NCBI RefSeq assembly: GCF_009937955.1
Contig: NZ_AP018439.1
Coordinates: 6,493,366 to 6,557,365 of the forward strand
DNA from: Undibacterium sp. KW1
GTDB taxonomy: Bacteria > Pseudomonadota > Gammaproteobacteria > Burkholderiales > Burkholderiaceae_D
DNA length: 64,000 bases
Direction of reading: 5' to 3'
Numbering within the stretch: the first letter of the stretch is position 1; each line of letters opens with the position of its first letter. The notes beneath the pieces are model-generated. The model was not told the origin of the DNA. It was given only the letters and a program-made list of their open reading frames with translations, and did not search any database. Positions 17,784 to 29,223 of the stretch are shown one piece after another. The position numbers were made by a program, and so were the translations under genes.

Positions 17784-17902
17784 GCAGGCAACAAAGACAG
17801 TATGCCCGTTCAGACCGCAAACAGGCAGGCAATATTATCGGGGAAATTGGCGTCCTGCTGATACATCCAGACGCCCAGACGGCCAGTTCTGGCCTGAAGA
17901 AG

Positions 17903-17928
17903 CGGGTACTGCAAAAAAACAGTACCCG
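17903..17928 (-). terminator. Hairpin downstream of the DUF3297 gene
   Basis: Perfect nine-base stem CGGGTACTG / CAGTACCCG with an eight-base A-rich loop, 20 bases past the DUF3297 stop. On the minus strand the U run lies in the loop, not the tail, so termination is plausible but not certain. Confidence 0.45.
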
Positions 17929-17949
17929 GCTGCAACCAAGTAATAGCAA

Positions 17950-18198
17950 TCAGCGGTAAAACGCCTCAACCACGCCCTTGACCTTGATCATCAGGGGATT
18001 GCCTTTGCGATCACGTGCCTTGCCAGCAGCAACACTGATCCAGCCTTCGCTGATGCAATATTCTTCAACGTCATTGCGCTCTTTGCCATTGAGCTTAATA
18101 CCGACATCGTGCTGAAACACGGCGGCAACATGATAAGGGCTGCGCGGATCAACCGACAGGCGATCTGGCAATGGGGGGAGTTGTGTAGTGTCGTTCAT
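17950..18198 (-). CDS. DUF3297 family protein
   Basis: A small cytoplasmic protein of 82 residues that matches the conserved DUF3297 pattern: LPDRLSVDPRSPYH, then LNGKERNDVEEYCISEGWI and GNPLMIKVKGVVEAFYR. The family is widespread in Proteobacteria and has no established function; database labels as a peroxidase are not supported by any motif here. It stands alone between the DTW gene and katG. Confidence 0.88.
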   Translation of the reverse strand: MNDTTQLPPLPDRLSVDPRSPYHVAAVFQHDVGIKLNGKERNDVEEYCISEGWISVAAGKARDRKGNPLMIKVKGVVEAFYR

Positions 18199-20739
<2,541 letters not shown>

Positions 20740-20775
20740 ACCTGAAAAACTCGCATGAATTGAGGCATTGACGTA

Positions 20776-20809
20776 CTGATCTGGTAGTGATTTTTGGCTA
20801 CCAGATCAG
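20776..20809 (+). terminator. Hairpin downstream of katG
   Basis: A perfect 12-base stem CTGATCTGGTAG / CTACCAGATCAG with a ten-base loop, 36 bases past the katG stop. There is no U tract, so it may stabilise the 3' end or act as a weak terminator. Confidence 0.55.
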
Positions 20810-20888
20810 CATTAGCTACATCTTGCAAACTACCAGAGCTTGTTGAATCCTATATCTTGCTATGCCTGCAAAAACTTAGCATGCGAAT

Positions 20889-21230
20889 CTACTCTTGCTT
20901 GAGCTTGCTGGCATGCGACATCATTCTGACGCCAAAGAATGTACCGATAGGGAAAGCGAACAATAAGGGAGTTGCCAAAATATACGAAGCAGTAGATGCC
21001 CATGTTTTACCTTTTTCAACAGCATCACTGGTCTTGTAATGTGCAAAAGTCCAAGGAATAAAAATTCCGCAAGCAATCAACATTTTTACCAGCTCGTCTC
21101 CACCTTTGCTAAAGCTTTCATACAGCGAATACAGACATAGCAGTGACATAAAAGCATACATCACAGCGAAATAAAGATGCATGCTCGTGAGTGGGCGCAC
21201 AGGTGAATTACTGTCCCATGAAGAAGACAT
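20889..21230 (-). CDS. Small membrane protein of unknown function
   Basis: A 113-residue protein with about three hydrophobic segments (MHLYFAVMYAFMSLLCLYSL, then LIACGIFIPWTFA and ILATPLLFAFPIGTFFG) and a short charged C-terminus. I do not recognise the family. Its hydrophobic pattern suggests a real inner-membrane protein rather than a chance frame. It is convergent with katG, and no partner gene is obvious. The ribosome-binding site is weak. Confidence 0.6.
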   Translation of the reverse strand: MSSSWDSNSPVRPLTSMHLYFAVMYAFMSLLCLYSLYESFSKGGDELVKMLIACGIFIPWTFAHYKTSDAVEKGKTWASTASYILATPLLFAFPIGTFFGVRMMSHASKLKQE

Positions 21231-21493
21231 AGTGGTGATCTTTCAAATTTTGATTTTATTGATACGTATGCGCCCGGTGCACTGTGAAAAATACTACACG
21301 ATGATGCAATCTTAATCAAACGCAAAGCAAATTCGGAGAAAATTCACAGATAAGCGCAATTGATTGATCGCAGTTTTACGTGCGTCGCGTACGGACATTA
21401 GGCACGTCAATCTCGTATCATAGTGAGGCTTGGCCCAGGTGACGAAATCTCAAAGGCCAGACTAGCCACCCCAATAGCTATCCTCAATGGACA

Positions 21494-22762
21494 TCAACTA
21501 GTCTTCCCGACTCCCGCCACCTTCAAAGTATCCTTGTCAAACCCAGCCAAACGTTTATAACGCAAAGAAATCGCCTCAAGCTCAGCCTGCGCAATCACCT
21601 CATTCACATCAGAAAAACCCTGAGGCGCACGCTCCTCTGCCATCTGCATCACCTGCTCAGGCCCGTTCATGCGGTTACGCAATACTATGCCTGTCGTGCG
21701 CGGCAAACGCTCAGCTTCATACTCACGCAAGGCATACAAGGTACTTGCTTCACCACGCAGGCAATCGGCCAGGCAGTCACTCAAATACCGCGCATCAAGT
21801 ATTGCCTGCGCACTACCGTTCGAGCCTATAGGGTACATGGGGTGGGCAGCATCACCCAGCAGCGTCACACGTTCAAATGTCCAGCGCGGCAAAGGGTCAC
21901 GATCTACCAGCGGGAATTCATATACCACCTCTGCGGCCTCTATAAGTGCAGGAATATCTATCCAGCCCCAGTTCCAGCTATCAAAGGGTTTGCTGAATGT
22001 AGATTTATCGACCTTGCGGTTCCAGTCCGAGGCGGGCAATTCGCCACCCGGCACCCGCAATTCTGCAATCCAGTTGATCAGCGAACGGCCCTGTTTGCGC
22101 AAAGGCTCAGAGATAGGGTAGCAAACAAATTTCTGGTCCTGGTGCCCCGCCATGAACATGCTGCGCCCATCCATATACGGTGCAGCTTCTGTCACGCCAC
22201 GCCACAACATGCGTCCAGAAAACCGTGGCTGATCACCCTGCGGATACAAAAAGCGCCGCACTGCTGAATGTATGCCATCCGCACCTATCAGCAAATCAGA
22301 CTCCACCGTCACCGCCGCTTTGTCCGCCTGCCTTGTGAAAGTAGAAATCACCTTGTCTGCGACCTGCTCAAAAGACGTGAATGCATGACCTTGGTGGATA
22401 CACCCAGCACCCAGGCGCTCAATGACATTTTGCAACAAAGTCATCTGCAATTCGCCACGGTGTATCGAGTATTGCGGTGAGTCATACCCAGCTGCACGGC
22501 CACGTGGCTCCTGCCAGATTTTTTGCCCCAATTTATTGAAGTAGGACAATGATGAGGTCTCGATGCCCAGCTCGGCAAGGCAGCTTTCCAGCCCCAACTG
22601 GCACAATTGCTGGCTCGCATGCGGCAGCAAATTAATGCCCACACCCAGCGGCTTGATCTCATTGACTGCTTCATAGACTTCTACATCTATCCCGCGCTCA
22701 TGCAACATCAAGGCAAGAGTCAGGCCACCTATCCCGGCACCAGCGATTACCACTTTCATGTC
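21494..22762 (-). CDS. FAD-dependent monooxygenase (salicylate hydroxylase-like)
   Basis: A 422-residue class A flavoprotein monooxygenase. The N-terminal Rossmann motif is VVIAGAGIGGLTLALML, the second FAD/NAD contact is SDLLIGADGIHSAVRRFLY, and the late FAD motif is VTLLGDAAHPMYPIGSNG. The ATG at 22762 follows GGAGG, which lies within a slightly longer frame. Such enzymes hydroxylate aromatic rings with NAD(P)H; the substrate is unknown. The gene is divergent from a marR gene, and a 7-3-7 palindrome in the shared promoter region recurs before the substrate-binding protein at 23869, suggesting one aromatic-compound regulon. Confidence 0.9.
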   Translation of the reverse strand, partial: DMKVVIAGAGIGGLTLALMLHERGIDVEVYEAVNEIKPLGVGINLLPHASQQLCQLGLESCLAELGIETSSLSYFNKLGQKIWQEPRGRAAGYDSPQYSIHRGELQMTLLQNVIERLGAGCIHQGHAFTSFEQVADKVISTFTRQADKAAVTVESDLLIGADGIHSAVRRFLYPQGDQPRFSGRMLWRGVTEAAPYMDGRSMFMAGHQDQKFVCYPISEPLRKQGRSLINWIAELRVPGGELPASDWNRKVDKSTFSKPFDSWNWGWIDIPALIEAAEVVYEFPLVDRDPLPRWTFERVTLLGDAAHPMYPIGSNGSAQAILDARYLSDCLADCLRGEASTLYALREYEAERLPRTTGIVLRNRMNGPEQVMQMAEERAPQGFSDVNEVIAQAELEAISLRYKRLAGFDKDTLKVAGVGKTS

Positions 22763-22810
22763 TTCCTCCAGCAAATTGATAATACTGCGCGTTTTTAAAT
22801 ACGACTATAT

Positions 22811-22827
22811 TGTTCTACTGTATAACA
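22811..22827. promoter_or_regulatory. Predicted MarR operator between monooxygenase and marR
   Basis: TGTTCTA-CTG-TATAACA: seven-base arms with one mismatch and a three-base spacer. It lies 48 bases before the monooxygenase start and in the promoter region of the divergent marR gene. The same layout is perfect at 23731-23747. Confidence 0.65.
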
Positions 22828-22957
22828 ATTATTCCGGGTAACACAAGTCTTGTTGCAAATTTCTATTTGTCTATTGCTGGTAATGTAGATTAGCTAATTT
22901 AAAATAACCCAACATGTACAATACTTCAACGAACAAGTTCACTCATATTGCCTGACC

Positions 22958-23490
22958 ATGCCCAAACAAAAAACAGACAACTCCAAAGTACAAGCCAGGG
23001 CCGTAGCAAGCAAGCGTCAGCCCAGCACACCGCAACTGCCCACTTTCAACGCCCGTATAGAAGGCATAGACTATGGCATCCTTGATGAACTGACTGGCTA
23101 CGCCGTCCGCCGCGCCCAGCTATCCATCTATGCAGACTTCAGTGCCAGCCTCTGTGTCTATGACATCACCCCCAGCGCTTCTCATCCTTGGTGATAGTCA
23201 GCAACAATCCAGGCATCTCCCAAACCCGCCTCGCAGAAGTCATGGGCATCGCCCGCTCAGGTGTGGTCGCCATCATCGACAATTTTGAACAGGCAGGCCT
23301 GCTGGAACGCCAGGGTTCTGGCGACCGCAGGGCCTATAACCTGCACCTGACCAAAGAAGGCCAGAAGCAATTAGAGAAATACCAGCAGGCAGTGAAAGAA
23401 CACGATGACAGGGTTAGCCAGCACCTGAACGCGAAGGAAAGGCAGCAGTTGCGTGCCTTGCTGGGGAAGTTGTGTGTGGAGCCGAAGTAA
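22958..23490 (+). pseudogene. MarR family regulator, split by a one-base frameshift
   Basis: Two frames together encode one MarR protein of about 177 residues. The first (22958-23194) ends shortly after LCVYDITP; the second (23188-23490) starts within VIVSNNPGISQTRLAEVMGI and contains the winged helix (RSGVVAIIDNFEQAGL, GDRRAYNLHLTKEG). Adding one C to the run at 23169-23173 restores DITPQRFSSLVIVSNNPG, the expected MarR sequence. The gene is therefore either freshly inactivated or carries a sequencing indel. It is divergent from the FAD monooxygenase and precedes a substrate-binding protein gene, and both targets have a matching palindrome. Confidence 0.88.
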
Positions 23491-23498
23491 TAATTTTG

Positions 23499-23616
23499 CG
23501 TAGGTTGGGCCGCGCCTCGCTAGGTTACGCTGCATCAACCCAACACTTAGCGGTTAAATAAGGTATACGTTTATTGAGGCCCAGTGTTGGGCTGATACCC
23601 CGTAGCCCAACCTACG
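23499..23616. repeat. Dispersed palindromic repeat, family A copy 2
   Basis: The right arm is intact (CCCGTAGCCCAACCTACG). The left arm starts with CGTAGGTTGGGC but is diverged and longer by about 15 bases. The centre shares TATACGTTTATTGAGGCCCA with only small differences from the other copies. It lies nine bases after the marR stop and may act as its transcript end. Confidence 0.8.
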
Positions 23617-23730
23617 GTATACGAGTTTACGTTTTCGTGGCGCAATGACTACATCGTCGTCGCCAACGCGAAACTCAAAAATTCAAATCCCCGCTTGCAT
23701 CCCATCCAAAATATTATTATATTAAATAAC

Positions 23731-23747
23731 TGTTATGCGACATAACA
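23731..23747. promoter_or_regulatory. Predicted MarR operator before the substrate-binding protein
   Basis: Perfect palindrome TGTTATG-CGA-CATAACA. Its arms and spacing match the site at 22811-22827. It lies about 120 bases before the ATG of the binding protein and probably overlaps that gene's promoter. Confidence 0.65.
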
Positions 23748-23868
23748 ATATTGCGTCGCAATAAAAAAAGCAAAATTGCTAGCCCGGCCAGCAACAAGGC
23801 CTATAGAGAAAAGCAACAATACGCCACACCACGCATCTGCAATACCAACAATAATTCAGGAGACCGCA

Positions 23869-25011
23869 ATGCAAATCAAACTCAAACCCAGCTTATTGGC
23901 CTTGCTGATAGCCGCCACCACAGGCATGGCCCACGCCGACATCACCATAGGCGTCAGCCTGCCACTGACCGGCCCCGCATCTGGCCTGGGCATTCCCACC
24001 AAAAACGGCATAGGCCTGTGGCCAGAAACCATAGGTGGTGAAAAAGTAAAACTGATTATTCTGGACGATGCATCCGACACCACCCAATCGAGCAAGAACG
24101 CCCGCAGACTTATCACTGACGACAAGGTTGATGTCATCGTCGGTTCTACCGCCACACCTGCCTCCGTTGCCCTGGCAGAAGTTGCCTCTGAACTCAAGAC
24201 GCCACAAATCTCTACCTCGCCTGTTGAGGTAGCACCCGGCAAAGGTACCTGGACTTTCCGTGTCGCTCAATCAACCCCGCTCATGGCCCACGCCGTGGCT
24301 GATCACATGAAAAAAACAGGTGTCAAAACCTACGCCTACCTTGGTTATTCTGATGCCTATGGCGAAACCTGGTTCAAGGCCATCACCGCTGCTGCCAGCA
24401 AAGACGGCTTGCAATCGGTCGCCACAGAACGCTTCAACCGCCCCGACACCAGCGTCACCGCACAAACCCTGAAGTTACTTGCCGCCAAGCCAGATGCGAT
24501 ACTCATAGGCGCATCCGGCAGCGGTGCAGCCATGCCGCACAAGGCTTTGATAGAACGCGGCTACAAAGGCAAAATCTACCAGACTCATGGCGCCGCCTCG
24601 CGTGACCTGATACGCCTGGGCGGCAAAGATGTAGAAGGCGCCTTCGTCGTCGCAGGCCTGGCCATCCTGCCCGAGCTGCTGCCAGACAACCACCCGTCAA
24701 AACAACTGGCTACAGACTTCACCAACCGCTATGAAAAACAATACGGCGAAGGCACAAGAAACCAGTTCGCCGCCCACGGCTACGACGCCTACCTGCTACT
24801 GAACCGCGTCATCCCCCTGGCACTGAAAAAAGCCAAGCCCGGCACACCAGAATTCCGCGCAGCTTTGAAAGATGCGATGGAATCCGAGATCGATATCCCT
24901 ATTACCCAGGGTGTTTTGCATTACACAGCAAATGACCGTTTCGGTCTGGAAGAAAAGGCGAGGGTGATGTTGACCATACAAGGTGGCAACTGGAAAGCCG
25001 TAGGCCCTTGA
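23869..25011 (+). CDS. Branched-chain amino acid/aromatic-type ABC transporter substrate-binding protein
   Basis: A 380-residue periplasmic binding protein of the LivK type (type I fold). The signal peptide is SLLALLIAATTGMAHA; the mature start DITIGVSLPLTGPASGLGIP is typical. Later landmarks: VIVGSTATPASVALAEVASE and YAYLGYSDAYGETWFK. ATG 23869 has CAGGAGA upstream; the frame opens at 23776 but without a site. No permease or ATPase genes follow, so it is an orphan that must use a transporter encoded elsewhere. The upstream palindrome links it to the monooxygenase, so the ligand may be an aromatic acid (inference). Confidence 0.92.
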   Translation: MQIKLKPSLLALLIAATTGMAHADITIGVSLPLTGPASGLGIPTKNGIGLWPETIGGEKVKLIILDDASDTTQSSKNARRLITDDKVDVIVGSTATPASVALAEVASELKTPQISTSPVEVAPGKGTWTFRVAQSTPLMAHAVADHMKKTGVKTYAYLGYSDAYGETWFKAITAAASKDGLQSVATERFNRPDTSVTAQTLKLLAAKPDAILIGASGSGAAMPHKALIERGYKGKIYQTHGAASRDLIRLGGKDVEGAFVVAGLAILPELLPDNHPSKQLATDFTNRYEKQYGEGTRNQFAAHGYDAYLLLNRVIPLALKKAKPGTPEFRAALKDAMESEIDIPITQGVLHYTANDRFGLEEKARVMLTIQGGNWKAVGP

Positions 25012-25092
25012 TGTTCAGGGTGAAACCTGGAGCTAAGCACTGATGTCCTGGCAAGCGCCGCCTGATGCGGCTCTTGCCTTTTTAATTCTTGA

Positions 25093-26499
25093 TTAATCGT
25101 TTGCCGCGTTGCCAGGTTTGCCCCATAGTCGTCGATATGATCCATCACGATCATGGTCATTGACTTGTTTTTGGACATTGAAGCGCCTGCCATTGCGCGG
25201 GTCTGTGCCACGCCCTGCGATATACAACCAGTTACCTTGATTGCTATACACATCATAATCAATAAGCTGAGCTTCAAACCATGCTGCACCAGCGCGCCAG
25301 TCGCAAGCCAGTTCATGGATGAGATAACTGGCAACCACCTGACGCATGCGGTTCGATAAATAGCCTGTTGCTGCAAGCTCTGCCATCGCCGCATCAATAA
25401 ACGCATTGCCTGTCCGGGCCAGACACCAGTTGGTGAAATTTTCTGCATCATGTGCCGGCGCCGCTGCCTGTAAATCGCTCAGACCCTTGGCAAAATATAA
25501 GCGGCGTCCATACTTCAGATGCAGCAAGCGAAAATAATCACGCCACAATAATTCAAACCAGATCCAGTAACTGCCTTCATTGGCACCATGTTCCGCTTCA
25601 AATTTTTTCAGTGCACTAAAAATCTGGCGTGCTGATATCGCACCAGAAGCCAGCCACGGAGAGAATTTGGTCGAATAATCCAGCCCAGACAATTGATTGC
25701 GGGTTTGCTTATAGGTGTGCGGCAGCTTACGCTTCAGAAAGTCTTCTACATGCGCGCAAGCTGCAGTTGAACCACCAGAAAACGCAGGTAAAAAGTAGGG
25801 GAAAGATGAGCGATCATCATTCAGCAAGGCTGATGCTTCAGCACTTGCCTCTACCGCGCCAGCGTGTGAGTCAATCCCCCACTTCTTTACAATCTGGCCA
25901 AAATTGTCTGGCAGAGCTGGCAAGGACTGTGGTGCTGGCAGCGGCGCAGGCGGCTGCACGCCATTGGCTTCGATGAGAGTGCGAAACTGCGTAAATACAT
26001 CAGGCAGTGCATCTGGTTTGAACGGCAGATGCACTGGATCAAGCAAGGTGGATTGCCAGTGTGCATGCACCGTCAAGCCTGCTGCTCTTAATGCCAGGAT
26101 ATCGTCTTGCTCATAAGGTGCAGCAATCTCTTCACAGTAAACCACCTTGCTATCTAGTTCACTTGCGAGCAGCGGCAGAAATTCCACGACACTCATGTTC
26201 ACCTCCAGTAGCTGGCTACCCATTGCGTTTAACTGATCGTTTAAATCAGCTAAAGCAGATGCCTCAAAGCGCTGGCGATGCAGCCCAGGGCGAGGCAAGT
26301 TCCAGCGCTGTGGCTGCAAAGTCGAGAGTGAATGACAATAGACAAATACCAGGCTCTCCGCATGCTGGCAGGCATGAACCAAAGCCCGGTTATCTGCCAA
26401 ACGCAGGTCATTGCGAAACCAATAAATTACAGTACCTGGCGTGTTGGTAGGGCTGCCTTCTTGAGCTGGTGCTGAAAGAACACATGAACTATCACTCAT
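25093..26499 (-). CDS. Cryptochrome DASH
   Basis: A 468-residue photolyase/cryptochrome family flavoprotein. The N-terminal alpha/beta antenna domain starts VIYWFRNDLRLADNRAL. The FAD domain has the DASH-type blocks LDYSTKFSPWLASGAISARQ and WIWFELLWRDYFRLLHLKYG, and near the end VYSNQGNWLYIAGRGTDPRN. DASH proteins repair pyrimidine dimers in single-stranded DNA or act in light responses. ATG 26499 is preferred because AAGG lies at good spacing; ATG 26505 would add two residues. It is the last gene of a lipocalin-photolyase-cryptochrome operon, 33 bases after the previous stop. Confidence 0.93.
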   Translation of the reverse strand: MSDSSCVLSAPAQEGSPTNTPGTVIYWFRNDLRLADNRALVHACQHAESLVFVYCHSLSTLQPQRWNLPRPGLHRQRFEASALADLNDQLNAMGSQLLEVNMSVVEFLPLLASELDSKVVYCEEIAAPYEQDDILALRAAGLTVHAHWQSTLLDPVHLPFKPDALPDVFTQFRTLIEANGVQPPAPLPAPQSLPALPDNFGQIVKKWGIDSHAGAVEASAEASALLNDDRSSFPYFLPAFSGGSTAACAHVEDFLKRKLPHTYKQTRNQLSGLDYSTKFSPWLASGAISARQIFSALKKFEAEHGANEGSYWIWFELLWRDYFRLLHLKYGRRLYFAKGLSDLQAAAPAHDAENFTNWCLARTGNAFIDAAMAELAATGYLSNRMRQVVASYLIHELACDWRAGAAWFEAQLIDYDVYSNQGNWLYIAGRGTDPRNGRRFNVQKQVNDHDRDGSYRRLWGKPGNAAND

Positions 26500-26532
26500 C
26501 GCCATCCTTATTCTTTATCTTTTGTTTTCATC

Positions 26533-28089
26533 TCACCAGTCCAGTTCCAATTGCACGCTGACAGGCTGTTTGCTGGATGCAGTCTGCTGGCGCATCTTGC
26601 CAGGCGTCTTTTTGCGCGAACCATGTTTTTTTATGACAGCTAATTTTGGGGCCTGCATGTGAGGCTGCTTGCGCAAATCAAACAACCGGGTCTTGGCAAT
26701 GCGAGTGGCCTGTTCCAGATCGACTATAGGCTCAGGGATATCGACACCCACTTTGACGCCGCAAGCAGCCTGCACATCTGGCGGCATGTGCCATGGTTCA
26801 AATAACCAGGTGTCAGGTACGCGCCGCATCGCAGGCAGCCAGCGCCGCACGAAATGGCCATGGGGATCATGGTCACTGGCCTGCTTGATAGGATTATAAA
26901 TACGCGGCACGTTCATCCCTGTAGTGCCTGATTGCATCTGCATCTGGCTCCAGTGTATGCCTGGCTCATAATCCAAAAACTGGCGCGCAAGCCAGTGCCC
27001 GACTGGCCGCCAGTCCAGCCACAAAGGATAGGCTGCGACAGAAACCAGCATGGCACGCATTCTAAAATTAAGCCAGCCTGTTTGCCGCAACATGGTTACG
27101 CACGCATCGACCAGCGGCCAGCCAGTGCGTGCAGAAACGAGTGCGTAAAAATGCGCCTCATTAAATTCCTGCTCACGCAGTCCGTCATAACCACGATGCA
27201 TATTGCGGTATTCAATTTCTGGCTCACTCTCCAGTTTTTGAATAAAGTGACAATGCCAGTACAGGCGACTGATAAAGGCTTCCAGCCCTTTTTTGTGACG
27301 CTCAGCCGTGGCTGGCAAGCTGGCGATGTGGTCGCGTGTGGCATGCACGACTTCCCGCAAACTAAGACAGCCAAATGCCAGGTACGGCGACAGGCGCGAA
27401 CAAGCCGTGGGTGCCGACAAGGGCGATGAAATCCCGCCCCGGTATTGATGGCTGCGCTCACGCAAAAAACTATCCAGTATCATCAAGCCATTTTGCCTGC
27501 CACCACGCTGACGCTCAGGCGGATCATAAGGGTCCAGGTGCAACTCCTGTACTGAAGGCGGTAATCGTGGGAGTGTAATTGCAGGTATCATTGGTGCAAA
27601 ACTGGCGGTGCTCAATGGCGGCAGCGCTGCAGAGGGCAAGTCATTATGTGCATTCCAGCTGGCCTGCCAGTCATCCCTGCTCTGCAGGCGACGCACCACA
27701 CCAAACTGGGCAAACTCATGCCATTCCACTTGTTGCGCGCGACACCAGCGCGCCAGCGCCTTATCACGCTGGTAGGTGAAATTGTTGCCCGTTTCTTCGT
27801 GTGAATAAATAGCTGAGAATGGCTGGTGTGCAAAAATGTGCGCAAAGACCTCAGTGACTTCGCCCGTCAGGATATGCAGTTGGCCACCGCTTTTTCGTAA
27901 AGCAAGGTACAGCACACGCAGGCTCTCTAGCAAAAACTGATAATGCTGGTTCGCCGCAACAGCCTGCGCCCACAAGGATGGCTCGACCACGTACAAGCAC
28001 AGCACAGGCCCTTTGCTGATTGCTGTATGTAGCGCAAGATGATCATGCAAACGCAGATCGCGTTTGAACCAAACGATGCTATATGTCAT
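26533..28089 (-). CDS. Cryptochrome/photolyase family protein (FAD-binding)
   Basis: A 518-residue member of the photolyase family, distinct from the neighbouring DASH protein. It starts YSIVWFKRDLRLHDHLAL (antenna domain) and has the FAD-domain blocks PYLAFGCLSLREVVHA, ISRLYWHCHFIQKLE and LVDACVTMLRQTGWLNFRMR. The segment FLDYEPGIHWSQMQMQSG corresponds to the canonical DYDPGINWSQ-type motif that contacts FAD and the lesion. A basic C-terminal tail of about 50 residues follows the core. It may be a dimer photolyase or a photoreceptor; sequence alone does not decide. It sits between the lipocalin gene and cry-DASH. Confidence 0.92.
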   Translation of the reverse strand: MTYSIVWFKRDLRLHDHLALHTAISKGPVLCLYVVEPSLWAQAVAANQHYQFLLESLRVLYLALRKSGGQLHILTGEVTEVFAHIFAHQPFSAIYSHEETGNNFTYQRDKALARWCRAQQVEWHEFAQFGVVRRLQSRDDWQASWNAHNDLPSAALPPLSTASFAPMIPAITLPRLPPSVQELHLDPYDPPERQRGGRQNGLMILDSFLRERSHQYRGGISSPLSAPTACSRLSPYLAFGCLSLREVVHATRDHIASLPATAERHKKGLEAFISRLYWHCHFIQKLESEPEIEYRNMHRGYDGLREQEFNEAHFYALVSARTGWPLVDACVTMLRQTGWLNFRMRAMLVSVAAYPLWLDWRPVGHWLARQFLDYEPGIHWSQMQMQSGTTGMNVPRIYNPIKQASDHDPHGHFVRRWLPAMRRVPDTWLFEPWHMPPDVQAACGVKVGVDIPEPIVDLEQATRIAKTRLFDLRKQPHMQAPKLAVIKKHGSRKKTPGKMRQQTASSKQPVSVQLELDW

Positions 28090-28153
28090 GCGGGCATTAT
28101 ATCAACGCCTGTTTATTTTATCCGGCATGCGCAAAAACTGGCAGGCAAGCCTG

Positions 28154-28708
28154 CTACTCCTGTTTAGTGGGCACCAGCTTGCTTACATCAAAGCCTTGCG
28201 CCACCAGCCGTGCGACCAGGGCATCGTACTTTTCCTTATCAACTTTTTTCGTGCGCGACAATATCCACAAGAACTCGCGCTTGGCTTCGCTGACGGCAAC
28301 CAACTGATAATCCTGGTCCAGATCTATGACCCAATAATCACCCCACACCATAGGCAGAAAAGACAAAAACGCTGGCGCAAAGCGCACTTTCAACTTCGGT
28401 GAGCTTGAGTTGCCCACCTGCCTGGCCTCGCCTATAGCCTCGATGACTTCACCACCACTGCCCTGGCAACGGTTGGTGACCTGTACCTTGTCGTCCGCTA
28501 ATGCTGAATACGTCGCCGAGGTAAAGCCCGTACAATTCTTCTGGAACCGATTTTCAAACTTTGCTATTTCATACCAGGTACCCATGTAGCGCGGCACATC
28601 CAGTGCGGCTATCGTCACAACCGGCTTGGCAGCAACTTGCGGCGCGTCGGCAGCATTCGCGCTAATGCTTAATGCAAACATTACCGCGCAGATGATTCTC
28701 TTCTTCAT
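28154..28708 (-). CDS. blc: Lipocalin family protein (Blc-like)
   Basis: A 184-residue secreted lipocalin from ATG 28708 (GGAG upstream; the frame opens seven codons earlier). The signal peptide is IICAVMFALSISANA. There is no lipobox, so it is soluble periplasmic rather than an outer-membrane lipoprotein like E. coli Blc. Family motifs: MGTWYEIAKFENRFQKNC, VTNRC, WGDYWVIDLDQDYQLVAVS and FLWILSRT. It binds lipids or other hydrophobic ligands. It is the first gene of the operon with two photolyase-family genes, an arrangement seen in light-inducible gene sets of other Proteobacteria. Confidence 0.92.
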   Translation of the reverse strand: MKKRIICAVMFALSISANAADAPQVAAKPVVTIAALDVPRYMGTWYEIAKFENRFQKNCTGFTSATYSALADDKVQVTNRCQGSGGEVIEAIGEARQVGNSSSPKLKVRFAPAFLSFLPMVWGDYWVIDLDQDYQLVAVSEAKREFLWILSRTKKVDKEKYDALVARLVAQGFDVSKLVPTKQE

Positions 28709-28840
28709 TAATACTCCAAATGATTTCATGGCAATTGCAGTTCAGTGACGGCGACGCTTGCCGGACATGCCAATATACAGCTAATTTGTAAGACGCTCAC
28801 AGACGTTGGGTAAGTTCAGGCATTGACCAGCGATCATCTG

Positions 28841-28990
28841 TCATGATCTACCATGTCTCATGCAACAGCATGCGCTGGCTGGTACCACTCTGGAATTCAT
28901 ATGCCAGTCCAGTGATGGCGCCGCTTCAATATGCAAACTCCGCAACCAGACTGGCAAATTTTCATATTGCATGTTTTTCAACTGAGACAT
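28841..28990 (-). CDS. Possible small protein or gene remnant
   Basis: A 49-codon frame (MSQLKNMQYENLPVWLRSLH...) with GAGGA five bases before its ATG at 28990. The first 30 codons look protein-like, and the end is cysteine-rich and random-looking. It could be a real small protein, a truncated gene, or chance. The rest of 28709-29223 holds nothing I recognise. Confidence 0.25.
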   Translation of the reverse strand: MSQLKNMQYENLPVWLRSLHIEAAPSLDWHMNSRVVPASACCCMRHGRS

Positions 28991-29223
28991 TTTGTCCTCA
29001 TGTAGGGAAACAGCTTTGAGGTAGTATGCATCAGGGCGCACAGCAACACCATTATTGCGTGACAGTTGTGAACGTCTGCTTATTTCTCATCCGAATTCAG
29101 CAAATCACTATGCTGGATGCCTGAGGGGGGATGGTTTAAAAAAACGAAGCTGCTGGAGCGGTGTTTTACGGTAGTGCTCTCCACACCATAGATAGTGCCA
29201 ATAACAACCTGAAAATACTCAAA

